Of a DNA stretch of 64,000 bases, positions 53,130-63,046 are shown one piece after another (position 1 is the stretch's first letter; every line of letters begins with the position of its first letter). Where the stretch lies: assembly GCA_021842465.1 (NCBI GenBank), contig JAKBZN010000001.1, positions 62,001 to 126,000 on the forward strand, given 5' to 3'. The stretch is from Pseudomonadota bacterium. Lineage in GTDB: Bacteria > Pseudomonadota > Gammaproteobacteria > Burkholderiales > Burkholderiaceae_F. Both the position numbers and the translations under genes were made by a program. The notes beneath the pieces were generated by a model. It had not been told where the DNA came from. It saw only the letters and a program-made list of their open reading frames with translations, and made no database searches.

Positions 53130-55823
53130 ATGAGCGCCCTCACCATGAACCCGCATTATCTGGCTCCGCTCTTTGCACCGCGCTCGGTTGCCGTGATCGG
53201 CGCCAATGATCGTCCGGAATCCGCGGGCGGCGTCACCTTCCGCAACCTGTTGAAAAGCCGATACCAGGGAAAACTGTTTGCGGTCAATCCCGAATACGCC
53301 AGGGTTCAGCGGCACCACGCCTACCCCAGCATCGATGCCATTGCCCAACCGATCGACCTGGCGGTGATCGCTACGCCGGCAGCGACGGTCCCGGAAATCG
53401 TCGATGCCTGCGGCAAGCGCGACGTGAAGGCGGCCGTGATCCTTTCCGCCGGCTTCGGTGAAGGCAGTGGATCGGGCCGCGACCTGGAGCGGCAGATCCT
53501 GGAACGCGCCCGCATGTACGGGATCCGCCTGCTCGGACCGAATTGCCTGGGGGTCATGCGCCCATCGATCGGGCTCAACGCGACATTCGGCAAGGCCGGG
53601 GCGAAGCCCGGTAGCCTCGCGCTGGTTTCGCAGTCGGGCGCCTTGTGCACGGCCATTCTCGACTGGGCTCTCCCCAACGACGTCGGCTTTTCCAGCGTCG
53701 TATCCATGGGATCGACTGCCGACGTCGACTTCGGCGAAATCCTCGACTATCTGGTCTCGGACCCGCAGACGGAGAGCATCCTCCTGTACATCGAGGGCAT
53801 CCGACATGCACGCGGCTTCATGAGCGCGTTGCGCGCCGCGGCGCGCAGCAAACCCGTGTTCCTGGTCAAGGTCGGGCGACACGAAGCCGGTTCGAAAGCC
53901 GCGCATTCCCATACCGGCGCCATGGTTGGCGCGGACGACGTGTTCGACGCGGCGATCCGCCGCTCCGGTGCCGTGCGGGTCGCCAGCATCGTACAGTTGT
54001 TTTCCGCAGCCCAGGCCTTGTCGACGCGATTCCGACCGACCGGCGATCGCCTGGCAATCGTGACCAACGGGGGCGGCCCGGGCGTCATGGCGGGCGACCG
54101 GGCCGAGGATCTCGGGGTGATGCTGGCGCACCTGTCCGATGACACCCTGCAGAGGCTGGACAAGGCCCTGCCCCGGACCTGGTCGCACGGCAATCCGGTC
54201 GACATCGGCGGCGACGCGGCCGCCGAACGCTATCGCAGTGCGGTCATTGCGTGCATGGATGATCCGGCGGTCGACGGCGTGATGGTGATCCTGACCCCCC
54301 AAGCCATGACCGAACCGCTGGCCGCGGCCGAAGCGGTGATCGACATCGCAGGCCGGTTTTCCAAACCGCTGATCGCATGCTGGATGGGGGAAACGGAGGT
54401 GGCGGGCAGCCGTGCAGCCTTCGCCCGGGCCCGAATTCCCAATTTCCGGACACCGGAACCGGCGGTCGAGGTGTTTGCCTATCTCTCGGCCTACTACCGG
54501 AACCAGCAGTTGCTGATGCAGGCCCCGGGGCCGACGTCGCACGCATCCCCGCCCGATATCGACGGCGCGCGCCTGCTGATCGAAAATGCGCTGGCCGAGC
54601 ATCGCACGGTGCTGAGCGAAATCGAATCGAAGGCCGTACTCGCGGCGTTTCAAATCCCGATCGCGCGCGCCATGGTGGCGCGTTCGCCGGCCGAAGCGCT
54701 CCTCGTCGCCGAGCAACTGGGTTTGCCGGTCGCGATGAAGATCCACTCACGCGACATCCCGCACCAATCCGATGCGGGGGGCATCCGCCTGAACCTGGCC
54801 AATGCCGAGGCGGTACACGTCGCGTTCCACGAGATTCTCGAGTCCGTGCGCAAGACGCGTCCCGAGGCACGCATCGATGGCGTCGTGATCGAACCGATGG
54901 TCGACCGACCCAATCGGCGCGAACTGATGGTCGGTGTCATCAGCGACCCCTTGTTCGGACCGGTCGTGCGCTTCGGCGCGGGCGGTGTGATGGCGGAAGT
55001 GATGGGCGACCGATCCGTGGCGCTCCCACCGCTCAACCCATACCTGGTGCGCGACATGATTCAAAGCACCCGGATCGCACGGCTGCTGGGACCGTTCCGT
55101 CAAATGCCGGCAACCGACATGGCGGCGCTGGAGAACATCCTGCTCCGCGTATCCGAAATGGTGTGCGAACTCCCGCACATCCGCGAGATGGACATCAACC
55201 CGCTGGTCCTGGACGAGCAAGGCGCCGTCACGGTCGACGCACGCATCGTGGTGGATTACCCCAAGCCCGGGGGCGAGCGGTATGGGCACATGGCGATCCA
55301 CCCCTACCCCACGCACTTGGAAAGCCGCCAGATCCTGTCCGACGGTACGGAACTGATCATCCGTCCGATTCGTCCCGAGGACGCGGTCATCGAACAGGAA
55401 TTCGTGCGCGGCCTTTCGGAAGAATCACGGTATTTCCGCTTCGTCGGAACCTTGCAGGAATTGAGCCCGACGATGCTGGCGCGCTTTACGCAGATCGACT
55501 ACGACCGCGAGATGGCCCTGATCGCCGTCGTACAGGGCGCGCCGACGGAGACCGAAATCGGCGTCGCGCGCTACGTCATCCACCCGGACGGACAATCCTG
55601 CGAGTTCGCCCTGGTCGTTGCCGACGCATGGCGGCACAAGGGAATCAGCCATCGGCTAATGGACGCGCTGATGGACGTGGCGCGGGGCAAGGGACTCAAG
55701 CGCATGGAGGGCGACGTGTTGTCAAACAACCGCAACATGCTCGATCTGGTGGCGACAATGGGATTTGCGATCCACCCAACCACCGACGATCCCTCGCTCA
55801 AGCACGTCGTCAAGACGTTCTGA
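53130..55823 (+). CDS. pat: Pat/YfiQ-type protein acyltransferase (acyl-CoA synthetase-GNAT fusion)
   Basis: Such enzymes acetylate lysines of metabolic enzymes, classically acetyl-CoA synthetase. The 897-residue protein has a CoA-binding Rossmann domain (PRSVAVIGANDRPES), succinyl-CoA-ligase-like domains (GPNCLGVMRP, AAHSHTGAMVGADD), an ATP-grasp domain (about 480-700: VAMKIHSRDIPHQSDAGGI) and a C-terminal GNAT domain (about 730-897: LIIRPIRPEDAVIEQEF, EFALVVADAWRHKGISHRLM). The GNAT pyrophosphate loop reads RHKGIS, close to the consensus. Start at 53130 or the ATG at 53145. Length and order match E. coli PatZ. Confidence 0.93.
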   Translation: MSALTMNPHYLAPLFAPRSVAVIGANDRPESAGGVTFRNLLKSRYQGKLFAVNPEYARVQRHHAYPSIDAIAQPIDLAVIATPAATVPEIVDACGKRDVKAAVILSAGFGEGSGSGRDLERQILERARMYGIRLLGPNCLGVMRPSIGLNATFGKAGAKPGSLALVSQSGALCTAILDWALPNDVGFSSVVSMGSTADVDFGEILDYLVSDPQTESILLYIEGIRHARGFMSALRAAARSKPVFLVKVGRHEAGSKAAHSHTGAMVGADDVFDAAIRRSGAVRVASIVQLFSAAQALSTRFRPTGDRLAIVTNGGGPGVMAGDRAEDLGVMLAHLSDDTLQRLDKALPRTWSHGNPVDIGGDAAAERYRSAVIACMDDPAVDGVMVILTPQAMTEPLAAAEAVIDIAGRFSKPLIACWMGETEVAGSRAAFARARIPNFRTPEPAVEVFAYLSAYYRNQQLLMQAPGPTSHASPPDIDGARLLIENALAEHRTVLSEIESKAVLAAFQIPIARAMVARSPAEALLVAEQLGLPVAMKIHSRDIPHQSDAGGIRLNLANAEAVHVAFHEILESVRKTRPEARIDGVVIEPMVDRPNRRELMVGVISDPLFGPVVRFGAGGVMAEVMGDRSVALPPLNPYLVRDMIQSTRIARLLGPFRQMPATDMAALENILLRVSEMVCELPHIREMDINPLVLDEQGAVTVDARIVVDYPKPGGERYGHMAIHPYPTHLESRQILSDGTELIIRPIRPEDAVIEQEFVRGLSEESRYFRFVGTLQELSPTMLARFTQIDYDREMALIAVVQGAPTETEIGVARYVIHPDGQSCEFALVVADAWRHKGISHRLMDALMDVARGKGLKRMEGDVLSNNRNMLDLVATMGFAIHPTTDDPSLKHVVKTF

Positions 55824-55897
55824 GCAAGCGACATGGGGGATATTCCCGGGATCCGCCGACAAAAAATCGCAGACTATCGATAAGCCATTGATTTCAA

Positions 55898-55973
55898 TGG
55901 CGTCCCCAAGGGGATTCGAACCCCTGTTACAACCGTGAAAGGGTCGTGTCCTAGGCCTCTAGACGATGGGGAC
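55898..55973 (-). tRNA. tRNA-Glu (TTC anticodon)
   Basis: The 76-nt cloverleaf on the minus strand has acceptor GTCCCCA/TGGGGAC, anticodon loop CTTTCAC (anticodon TTC), T loop TTCGAAT and encoded CCA. It lies in line after gltX and tRNA-Ala. Confidence 0.95.
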
Positions 55974-56030
55974 CCGGCAAACAGTCTTTCTTCCCGCCGC
56001 TTCCGGAAACGGGATTCCGGAAACCGTGAG

Positions 56031-56106
<76 letters not shown>

Positions 56107-56151
56107 ACGCGGGAACCGCGCATTATACGCAAGGTTCGCGGGAATTGGCAA

Positions 56152-57573
56152 CTAGGATGCCAACGCTGCGCGCACGCGGCGCACCGTCGCTTCGCGCCCC
56201 AGCAGTTCCAGCACCGCGTCGATGGATGGCGTCTGCGTCCGGCCGCTCACGGCGACCCGCAGGGGGATCGCGAACTGCGGCATCTTCAGCCCGAACTCGC
56301 CGAGCACCCGCTTGATCTGTTCGCTGATCGCGGCACGCCCCCACGAGCCAGCGTCTTCGGCCGCCCGCGCAAACGCCTGCAGGGCATCGCGAACCGGCCC
56401 CTGGACATGTTCGTGCAGCAGGTCCGCATGCACCTGGGGGTCGCGGTAGAACAGCATCGCTTCGTCCGCCAGTTCGTTGAGGGTCCGGACGCGCCCTTTG
56501 TACAGCGCGACCACGGCGGCCAGCTGCGGCCCACAACCCGGCTGGGCAGCATCGATTCCGTGCGTCTGCAGTCGCCGCGCCGTCAAGGATGCCAGACGCT
56601 GGTCGTCGGCCTCCTTCAAATATTCGCCGTTCAGCCAGAGCAGCTTGTTGATGTCGTACTGCGCCGGCGCGCGATTGACGTGTTCGAGGTCAAACCACTG
56701 CACGAGATCTTCGCGCGTGAACTTCTCCGCGTCGCCGTGGCTCCAGCCCAGCCGCGCAAGATAGTTGAACAGCGCCTCGGGCAGGAACCCGTCCTCTTCG
56801 TACTGCAGCACGCTCACCGCGCCGTGGCGCTTGGAGAGCTTCTGTCCGTCCGGGCCGAGAATCATCGACAGGTGACCGAAGCGCGGCAGCGCGGCATCCT
56901 CGCCGAGGATTGCGCGGTAGATGTTGATCTGCCGCGGCGTGTTGTTGACATGGTCGTCGCCGCGCAGGACATGGGTGATTTCCATGTCGATGTCGTCGAC
57001 GACCACCGCGAAGTTGTAGGTGGGAACGCCGTCACCGCGTGCAATGACGAGATCGTCCAGCTCCGCGTTGGCGATGTGGATCGGCCCCTTGACGAGATCG
57101 TTCCACCACACCTCTCCGGTGTCGGGCGTGCGAAAGCGGATCACCGGTGCTACGCCATCCGGCGGCGTCTTCCCCTGCGCACGTTCGGGACGCCAGCGCC
57201 CGTCGTAGCGCGGCTTCTCGCCGCGCGCAGTCTGGTCGGCACGCAGCGCGTCCAATTCCTCGCGGGTCGCATAGCACTTGTATGCCTTGCCTTCCGCCAG
57301 AAGACGCTCGATCACCTCGCGGTAGCGCGGCAGGCGGTCGGTCTGGCGGAACGGTCCCTCGTCGTACTCGAGGCCGAGCCACTGCATGCTGTCGAGGATG
57401 ACCCGCACGGCCTCCTCCGTCGAGCGCTCGAGGTCCGTATCCTCGATCCGCAGGATGAAGGATCCGCCGTGGTGGCGGGCGAATGCCCAACTGAACAGCG
57501 CCGTGCGGGCCGTTCCAAGATGCAGCATGCCCGTCGGGCTGGGAGCGATCCGGGTGCGCACCGTCGATGTCAT
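56152..57573 (-). CDS. gltX: Glutamyl-tRNA synthetase
   Basis: GltX charges tRNA(Glu). The 473-residue class I synthetase has the HIGH-type motif [18 protein letters not shown], the KMSKS-type motif [13 protein letters not shown], and [14 protein letters not shown]. An anticodon-binding helical C-terminus follows. Length is typical (465-475). It follows pyk by 21 bases and is followed by tRNA-Ala and tRNA-Glu on the same strand. The enzyme and one of its substrate tRNAs may therefore come from one transcript. The first enzyme using Glu-tRNA for haem, HemA, is also in this window, but 55 kb away. Confidence 0.97.
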   Translation of the reverse strand: MTSTVRTRIAPSPTGMLHLGTARTALFSWAFARHHGGSFILRIEDTDLERSTEEAVRVILDSMQWLGLEYDEGPFRQTDRLPRYREVIERLLAEGKAYKCYATREELDALRADQTARGEKPRYDGRWRPERAQGKTPPDGVAPVIRFRTPDTGEVWWNDLVKGPIHIANAELDDLVIARGDGVPTYNFAVVVDDIDMEITHVLRGDDHVNNTPRQINIYRAILGEDAALPRFGHLSMILGPDGQKLSKRHGAVSVLQYEEDGFLPEALFNYLARLGWSHGDAEKFTREDLVQWFDLEHVNRAPAQYDINKLLWLNGEYLKEADDQRLASLTARRLQTHGIDAAQPGCGPQLAAVVALYKGRVRTLNELADEAMLFYRDPQVHADLLHEHVQGPVRDALQAFARAAEDAGSWGRAAISEQIKRVLGEFGLKMPQFAIPLRVAVSGRTQTPSIDAVLELLGREATVRRVRAALAS

Positions 57574-57594
57574 GCCGGCCTGTCCTGCGCGAAG

Positions 57595-59064
57595 CTACCG
57601 GCGCACCGGTTCCGATGCCAACCCGCCGTCGTCGGCACCATCCGGTCCGACTTTGGCGACCCGCAGCAGATTGGTCGTTCCCGACTGGCCGAAGGGGACG
57701 CCCGCCGCGATCACGACGTAATCTCCGACCGACGCGAACCCTTCCTGCAACGCGGCGCGGCACGCCAGATCGGTCATCGTGATGACGTCCGGGGCTCCGG
57801 TGCTATGCAGCGAATGCACGCCCCAGACCACCGCCAGACGCTGGGCGGTGCGCGGACTGGGGGTGAGCGACAGAATGGGAGCGTCCGGACGCTGCCGGGC
57901 CGCGCGCAATGCCGATGCGCCGGAAGCGGTGTAGGTGATGACGGTCTTGGCCGAGACGATGTGGGCCATCTGCCCCAGCGCCGCGCACACGGCGTCGGCG
58001 ACGGTGGACGAGGCTTTCTGGTGGTCCGCATCGAGCAGCGCCCGGTACTGCGGATCCCCTTCCACCTGGGTGATGATCCGATCCATGATCGTCACCGCTT
58101 CGACCGGATACTTGCCGGCGGCGGATTCGGCCGACAGCATGACGGCATCGGCGCCCTGGAAGATCGCGCTGGCGACGTCGGACGCTTCCGCGCGGGTCGG
58201 GACCGGGCTGGCGGTCATCGATTCCAGCATCTGGGTCGCGACGACCACCGGCTTGCCTTCGCGGCGGCTCACCCGCACGATCAAGCGCTGCAGGATCGGC
58301 ACCCGTTCCGGCGGCATCTCCACGCCGAGGTCCCCCCGCGCGACCATGATCGCGTCGGACACCGCCACGATCTCGTCGAGCCGATCGATCGCCGAGGGCT
58401 TTTCCAGCTTGGTCATGATGAGCGCGCGATCGCCGATGAGCGCACGCGCTTCCAGGACGTCTTCCGGCCGCTGGACAAACGACAGCGCGATCCAGTCGAC
58501 GCCCAGGTCCAGCGCGTATTGCAGGTCGCGCCGATCCTTTTCCGTGAGCGGAGAAATCGGCAGCACCACGCCCGGGACATTCACGCCCTTGCGGTCGCTC
58601 AGGCGCCCGCCGACCACCACGCGGGTATTGGCGAAATCGGGGCCGTGCTCTTCGACCCGCAGTTCCAGACGGCCGTCGTCGAGCAGGAGGGTCGCATCGC
58701 GCACCAGCGCGGCGAAAATCTCGGGATGCGGGAGATTGACGCGCCGCGCATCGCCATCGGCGGAATCCAGGTCCAACCGGAAGGTCGCGTCCGGCTCGAG
58801 CATGACGGCGCCTTCGGCAAACTTGCCCACGCGCAGTTTCGGACCCTGCAGATCGCCCAGGATGGCGATCGGGCGGCCAAACTCCTGGCTGATCTTGCGG
58901 ACGATGTCGAATCGGTCCTTGTGTTCGGCGTGCGACCCGTGACTGAAATTCAGCCGGAACACGTCGACGCCGGCGACGAACAAGCTGCGGATGATCTCTT
59001 CGGAGGAACTGGCGGGGCCAAGCGTGGCGACGATCTTGGCGTTGCGATTTCTGCGCATGGACAT
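57595..59064 (-). CDS. pyk: Pyruvate kinase
   Basis: Pyruvate kinase transfers phosphate from phosphoenolpyruvate to ADP, the last step of glycolysis. The 489-residue protein has the N-terminal NAKIVATLGPASSSEE, FSHGSHAEHKDRFDIVR and GDLQGPKLRVG. The active-site stretch is IMTKLEKPSAIDRLDEIV, followed by VARGDLGVEMPPERVPILQ and a C-terminal allosteric domain. Length fits type II enzymes. It heads the pyk-gltX-tRNA-Ala-tRNA-Glu series. No good ribosome site precedes the ATG at 59064; an internal ATG two codons later is possible. Confidence 0.97.
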   Translation of the reverse strand: MSMRRNRNAKIVATLGPASSSEEIIRSLFVAGVDVFRLNFSHGSHAEHKDRFDIVRKISQEFGRPIAILGDLQGPKLRVGKFAEGAVMLEPDATFRLDLDSADGDARRVNLPHPEIFAALVRDATLLLDDGRLELRVEEHGPDFANTRVVVGGRLSDRKGVNVPGVVLPISPLTEKDRRDLQYALDLGVDWIALSFVQRPEDVLEARALIGDRALIMTKLEKPSAIDRLDEIVAVSDAIMVARGDLGVEMPPERVPILQRLIVRVSRREGKPVVVATQMLESMTASPVPTRAEASDVASAIFQGADAVMLSAESAAGKYPVEAVTIMDRIITQVEGDPQYRALLDADHQKASSTVADAVCAALGQMAHIVSAKTVITYTASGASALRAARQRPDAPILSLTPSPRTAQRLAVVWGVHSLHSTGAPDVITMTDLACRAALQEGFASVGDYVVIAAGVPFGQSGTTNLLRVAKVGPDGADDGGLASEPVRR

Positions 59065-59158
59065 TCAATTCAGAGGAAGATGCGGATTGTACGCGTCCCG
59101 GCAGTCGCGTATCGCATAATCGCCGTTTTTCGCGCGTCCGCAACCGGAAGGAGCCTCC

Positions 59159-60433
59159 GTGCAATCCGATCGATCGCCCGCTGCCGCCAACGCTCGGGCG
59201 CGGCGCCGCGCCGCCGCGCGGATCGCGCTCCCGCTGATCACGCTCCTCGCAGTGGCCGCCCCCGGCGGCCGGGCCGCCCCCCTGCCGACACCGACCCACA
59301 CCGTGATCGTCATCCTGGAGAACCATTCGGCATCCCAGGTTTACGGCAACCCGGACATGCCGTTCTACAACACGATCGCACGGCATGGCGCCCAGATGAC
59401 CGGGGCTACGTTCGGAGAAACGCCCTACGGCATCATTCCCCGGGGATTCGAGCACCCCTTGCCCGCGCGCCCCAGCCAGGCCAATTACCTGTACCTGACA
59501 TCGGGAAACAACCAAGGCGTGACACCGTCGTACTTCGAGGCGGCCGCCCCGTTTCCGGGGTACCCCTACCGGGGCATCGCCACCAACGCGCCGGACGGCG
59601 CGCATCTGCGGTTCCCGGCCTTCCACGTTCCCACCGGCATCGGCGACCGGATGATTCCCGCGAGGCTGCGCCCGTTTACGACGCCGAATCTCGGGGCGGC
59701 GGTGCGGGGGCATGGCGGAACGTTCGCGATTTTTTCCGAAACGCTGCCCTTCCCGGGATTCGACGGCGACCTGTTCGGCACCGGCATCGGGCGGTACGCG
59801 CGCAAGCACAACCCGGTGATCAACTGGATCGGGTTTTCCGCCAAGCCGATCCCGGTTGCTGTGCGGCGGTTCGTTCTACCGGAGTCGGTCAATTTGGGAT
59901 TTGGCGCCACGATCGACCCGAACACCGGCAGGCGCTACCGCGGGTTTGCCGTCGACGAGCAGGGCAAGCCGCTCGGATTCGAACACCTGCCGACGGTGAG
60001 CATCGTCATTCCCAACCTCGCCCACGACGCCCACGACGGGTCGCTGCGTGACGCCGACCAATGGCTGCGGCAACATATCCGGCCGTATGCGGACTGGGCG
60101 ATGCGGCACAACGCCCTGCTCATTCTCACCTTCGATGAAAACGGAGCCGCGAAGTACGCAATCCACGGCAATCCGTACAAGGAAGGCATCACCCCGATCC
60201 CGACCGTTTTCTACGGTCCGATGGTCAAGCCGGGGCGATATGCCGAACCATCCGATCACCTCAACGTGCTCGCGACGATGCTCGCCATGCACGCGGACCT
60301 GGGTCGGTTCCGCAAGGACTTCGCGCAGTCTTACGCCGGGGCGGAGGCGAACCGGGAACTCGCCAACCTGCGGCCGATCCGCGACATTTTCGGCGCGGGG
60401 CGGGCCCTGACCGCCAACCCTCCCACTCGCTGA
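59159..60433 (+). CDS. Secreted phosphoesterase (phospholipase C/acid phosphatase superfamily)
   Basis: The 424-residue product starts at GTG with GGAG six bases upstream. It has a basic N-region and a hydrophobic signal (IALPLITLLAVAAPGGRAAP), so it is exported. The catalytic fold is that of bacterial phospholipase C and AcpA-type acid phosphatases: HTVIVILENHSASQVYG with the metal-binding Glu-Asn, YLTSGNNQGVTPSYF, and the C-terminal LLILTFDENGAAKY aspartate-glutamate. The substrate could be a phospholipid or a small phosphomonoester. It diverges from pyk and converges on the globin-EAL gene. Confidence 0.87.
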   Translation: MQSDRSPAAANARARRRAAARIALPLITLLAVAAPGGRAAPLPTPTHTVIVILENHSASQVYGNPDMPFYNTIARHGAQMTGATFGETPYGIIPRGFEHPLPARPSQANYLYLTSGNNQGVTPSYFEAAAPFPGYPYRGIATNAPDGAHLRFPAFHVPTGIGDRMIPARLRPFTTPNLGAAVRGHGGTFAIFSETLPFPGFDGDLFGTGIGRYARKHNPVINWIGFSAKPIPVAVRRFVLPESVNLGFGATIDPNTGRRYRGFAVDEQGKPLGFEHLPTVSIVIPNLAHDAHDGSLRDADQWLRQHIRPYADWAMRHNALLILTFDENGAAKYAIHGNPYKEGITPIPTVFYGPMVKPGRYAEPSDHLNVLATMLAMHADLGRFRKDFAQSYAGAEANRELANLRPIRDIFGAGRALTANPPTR

Positions 60434-60467
60434 GGGACCGCCCGCCGCCGGGAGATTCCCGCGACTT

Positions 60468-62597
60468 TCACGCGATTTTTTCGATCGCCCTCTGTTGCCG
60501 CCACTGCTGTCCGAGCAGGACCTTCAGGTCAGGGCCGGTCTGCTGAAACGCCGGGTCTGCCGCCCCCAGCGATGCCACGGCGTGATTCTCCTTGAGCAAC
60601 TCGTCGAGCGCCGTGCCATGGAGGCCGTGGTAATCGATGTAGCGTTGGACCGCGCAGGGGAAGCGGACGAAGTGTCCGACCAGTTCCGGCCAATGTTCCA
60701 GGGCCTTGTGCTGCTGCCGCCAAAGCAGATAGCCGGCAAACGCGCCCAGCGGCGTACAGGGCTGCTTCGGGTCGACGTTCCATCGGAATTGGCTCCGCCA
60801 CTGCGGAACCTCGTCCGCCGGCATCGGCCGGGCGATCGCGTACCCCTGGCCCTGCTCCGCCCCCAGCACCGCCGCCGCCTCGACCAAAGCCGGATCCTCC
60901 AAGCCCTCGACGGTGACGGTGATGCCGAAATTCTTTGCCAGCGCCGTGAGATGGCAGATGAATTCGAGTGCGCGACTCGGGTCCTCGAAGGCGCTGCGCA
61001 CCAGCCCTTGATCGATCTTCACGCCGTCGAACGGAATCGCATTCATGCGCAGCAGCGAACTGTGGCCCGAACCCAGGTCATCCTGCACCACCCGGAATCC
61101 CGCCTTGCGCAAAGCCATGATGCGGTCTTTTCGCTCGTCGAAGGAAACGCAGTCCTGCGTTTCCAGAACTTCCAGGTGGATCCGCTCCGGCGCAATGCCT
61201 GCCTTGGCGACCGTTTCGAACAGCACATCGCGATAGGCATCATCCGTGATCGCGTGGGCGGGCAGGTTGATGGATACCGACGGCTCCCATCCGCCGAAGT
61301 CGTCGCGCCACGAATGGATATCCCGACAGACGTGCCGCAAGCCCAATTCGAACAATTGCAGCAGATCGTTGTTGCCCAGGGCGGGCAGGAAATCGCCCGG
61401 AGGAATCATCGTGCCGTCGAGGGAAACCAGGCGGGCGAGCGCCTCAAGGTGGCCGACCGTTCCCGCCTGTAGATCGACGATGGGCTGATACAACATCCGG
61501 ACGGCGCCGTCGCGAAGCCGCCGGCGATAGATGTCCCGCTGGGACGCGGCGAGCACCGCGCCGTGTTCGATGCGAACCGCCGCGTGGCCGAGCAACTGCT
61601 GCACATGCCGCAACATGTCCCATCGCGCGATGGCGTTGAAAAAACTGGGCCAGCGGCTGAACATCAGCAACAAGGAAAACGACTGTCCCGATTCGTCGAT
61701 CAGCGGAACCGCCGCCACGCTGCGCAGCGACAGGTCCGCCAGCGCCGCCTGCCACGGCTCCCAGGTCGCGTCCAGGGAAATCGCCGCGCACACCTGCGGA
61801 ACCCCGTCGCGCCACGCGTGCGCGATGGTGCCGTTGGCGATCGCCCCGCGCCCGCGCACCCGCATCGGGGGGCAGCCCGCGCTTCCGATGTGATCGAGAT
61901 ACCGGATCCCGCCCGCGCCGCCGATCACCTCGACCCGCAGCAATCCCTGGGCATCCGGACGCGCCACGAGGCAGACATCCACGCCGTCGACCCGGGCGAG
62001 GGTATCGACGCACCCCTGCAGGAAATCGGCGGAATTGGCCGCTTCGCGCACCAACCGGGTCAGGCGGGAAATGATCGCGGACAGTTTGCCGTGCGCCTCG
62101 TCATGGCTGAGACTCTGCGCCTCCATGTCCAGCATGGTCCGGCGCAGCAGGGCCGAAACGAGGACTTCCCGGTGCCCGCAATGCGCATCGCCGGGGCGCC
62201 ACGTCCGCACCAGGGCGAGCACCTCATCCTGGTAGGAGTGGTACGCCTCGAGCAAGGTCGGCAGGTCCAGTCCGATCCGCTCGTGCACGAGCCCGATTTT
62301 CCGGGCCCAGGAGTAATGGGCGTATTGGGTCAGGTTGGGCGATAGCAGCATCGCGAAATGCTGCGCAAACCGGTGCTTGAGGTGCGCAACTTCCGCCGGT
62401 TCCAGTCGCGAGAGGATCTGCGACGTGCTGTCCCGGTGGAACAAGGTGTCGTAGAACCGGTCGGCGAATCGCGCCGATGCCCCCTCCACGACCCCCTGAA
62501 TCGCCGGGTCGGCAAGAATGGCCGCAACCTCCTCGCCATACGCGGAGTCATAGGAGGAAAGATTGCGCGTTTCGTCGGAATCCGCTGACACGTCCAC
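60468..62597 (-). CDS. Globin-coupled GAF-EAL cyclic-di-GMP phosphodiesterase
   Basis: The 709-residue protein starts at GTG with GGAG upstream. Residues 20-180 form a sensor-globin domain with the likely haem-ligating histidine in ARKIGLVHERIG (about 105). A GAF-like domain follows (about 190-335: DFLQGCVDTLARVDGVDVCL), then EAL (about 360-600: VGHLEALARLVS, INLPAHAITDD, LEVLETQD, QDDLGSGHSSLL, VTVEGLEDP, QGYAIARPMP). Active-site residues are intact, so it should hydrolyse c-di-GMP under haem-ligand (probably oxygen) control. The last 100 residues (LGAFAGYLLWRQQHKALEHW and on) are helical and unassigned. FNR-like sites precede it. Confidence 0.92.
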   Translation of the reverse strand: MDVSADSDETRNLSSYDSAYGEEVAAILADPAIQGVVEGASARFADRFYDTLFHRDSTSQILSRLEPAEVAHLKHRFAQHFAMLLSPNLTQYAHYSWARKIGLVHERIGLDLPTLLEAYHSYQDEVLALVRTWRPGDAHCGHREVLVSALLRRTMLDMEAQSLSHDEAHGKLSAIISRLTRLVREAANSADFLQGCVDTLARVDGVDVCLVARPDAQGLLRVEVIGGAGGIRYLDHIGSAGCPPMRVRGRGAIANGTIAHAWRDGVPQVCAAISLDATWEPWQAALADLSLRSVAAVPLIDESGQSFSLLLMFSRWPSFFNAIARWDMLRHVQQLLGHAAVRIEHGAVLAASQRDIYRRRLRDGAVRMLYQPIVDLQAGTVGHLEALARLVSLDGTMIPPGDFLPALGNNDLLQLFELGLRHVCRDIHSWRDDFGGWEPSVSINLPAHAITDDAYRDVLFETVAKAGIAPERIHLEVLETQDCVSFDERKDRIMALRKAGFRVVQDDLGSGHSSLLRMNAIPFDGVKIDQGLVRSAFEDPSRALEFICHLTALAKNFGITVTVEGLEDPALVEAAAVLGAEQGQGYAIARPMPADEVPQWRSQFRWNVDPKQPCTPLGAFAGYLLWRQQHKALEHWPELVGHFVRFPCAVQRYIDYHGLHGTALDELLKENHAVASLGAADPAFQQTGPDLKVLLGQQWRQQRAIEKIA

Positions 62598-62670
62598 TTG
62601 CTGCTCCGGTCGGTCTTGTTACTCGGCTCACGGTTGCACAACGTTCGTTACGCCCTGAAAGCGCATATGG

Positions 62671-62707
62671 TTGTGTTATATCAAACGACAGCGTTGTTCT
62701 AAATCAA
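62671..62707 (-). promoter_or_regulatory. Two FNR-type boxes upstream of the globin-EAL gene
   Basis: On the minus strand TTGATTTAGAACAA (62707-62694) matches TTGAT-N4-ATCAA at nine of ten positions, and TTGATATAACACAA (62684-62671) at eight. Their centres are 23 bases apart, 74-110 bases before the GTG start. The region is AT-rich against the genome. A CRP/FNR-family regulator, such as an anaerobic one, may bind. Confidence 0.5.
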
Positions 62708-62896
62708 ATCTTTTCCAAATAATAGTCGCACAGGTTTCTCGGTCATTGCCTCGAAATTGACCGGAAGTCCCGAACAAATGGATCGATCCGGGAAGCGCGT
62801 ACGGACTCGGCACGCGACGCGCCGAAACGCGCTGCACGGCGGGGCTGGATACGTCGGGGAATTTGGGCGCGCGATCCGGCAACCCGTTGATTTTGC

Positions 62897-62971
62897 TGGT
62901 GGACGGCACAGGGTTCGAACCTGTGACCCCTGCCGTGTGAAGGCAGTGCTCTACCGCTGAGCTAGCCGTCC
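62897..62971 (-). tRNA. tRNA-Val (CAC anticodon)
   Basis: The 75-nt cloverleaf on the minus strand has acceptor GGACGGC/GCCGTCC, anticodon stem CTGCC/GGCAG with loop TTCACAC (anticodon CAC, reads GTG), T loop TTCGAAC and encoded CCA. Confidence 0.95.
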
Positions 62972-63046
62972 GATGGGGGGAAGAGGCGGGATTCTAACGC
63001 AGACCTGCCACCGCTCCAATTTCCGGGCGCGACGCCGCCGTCCAGC

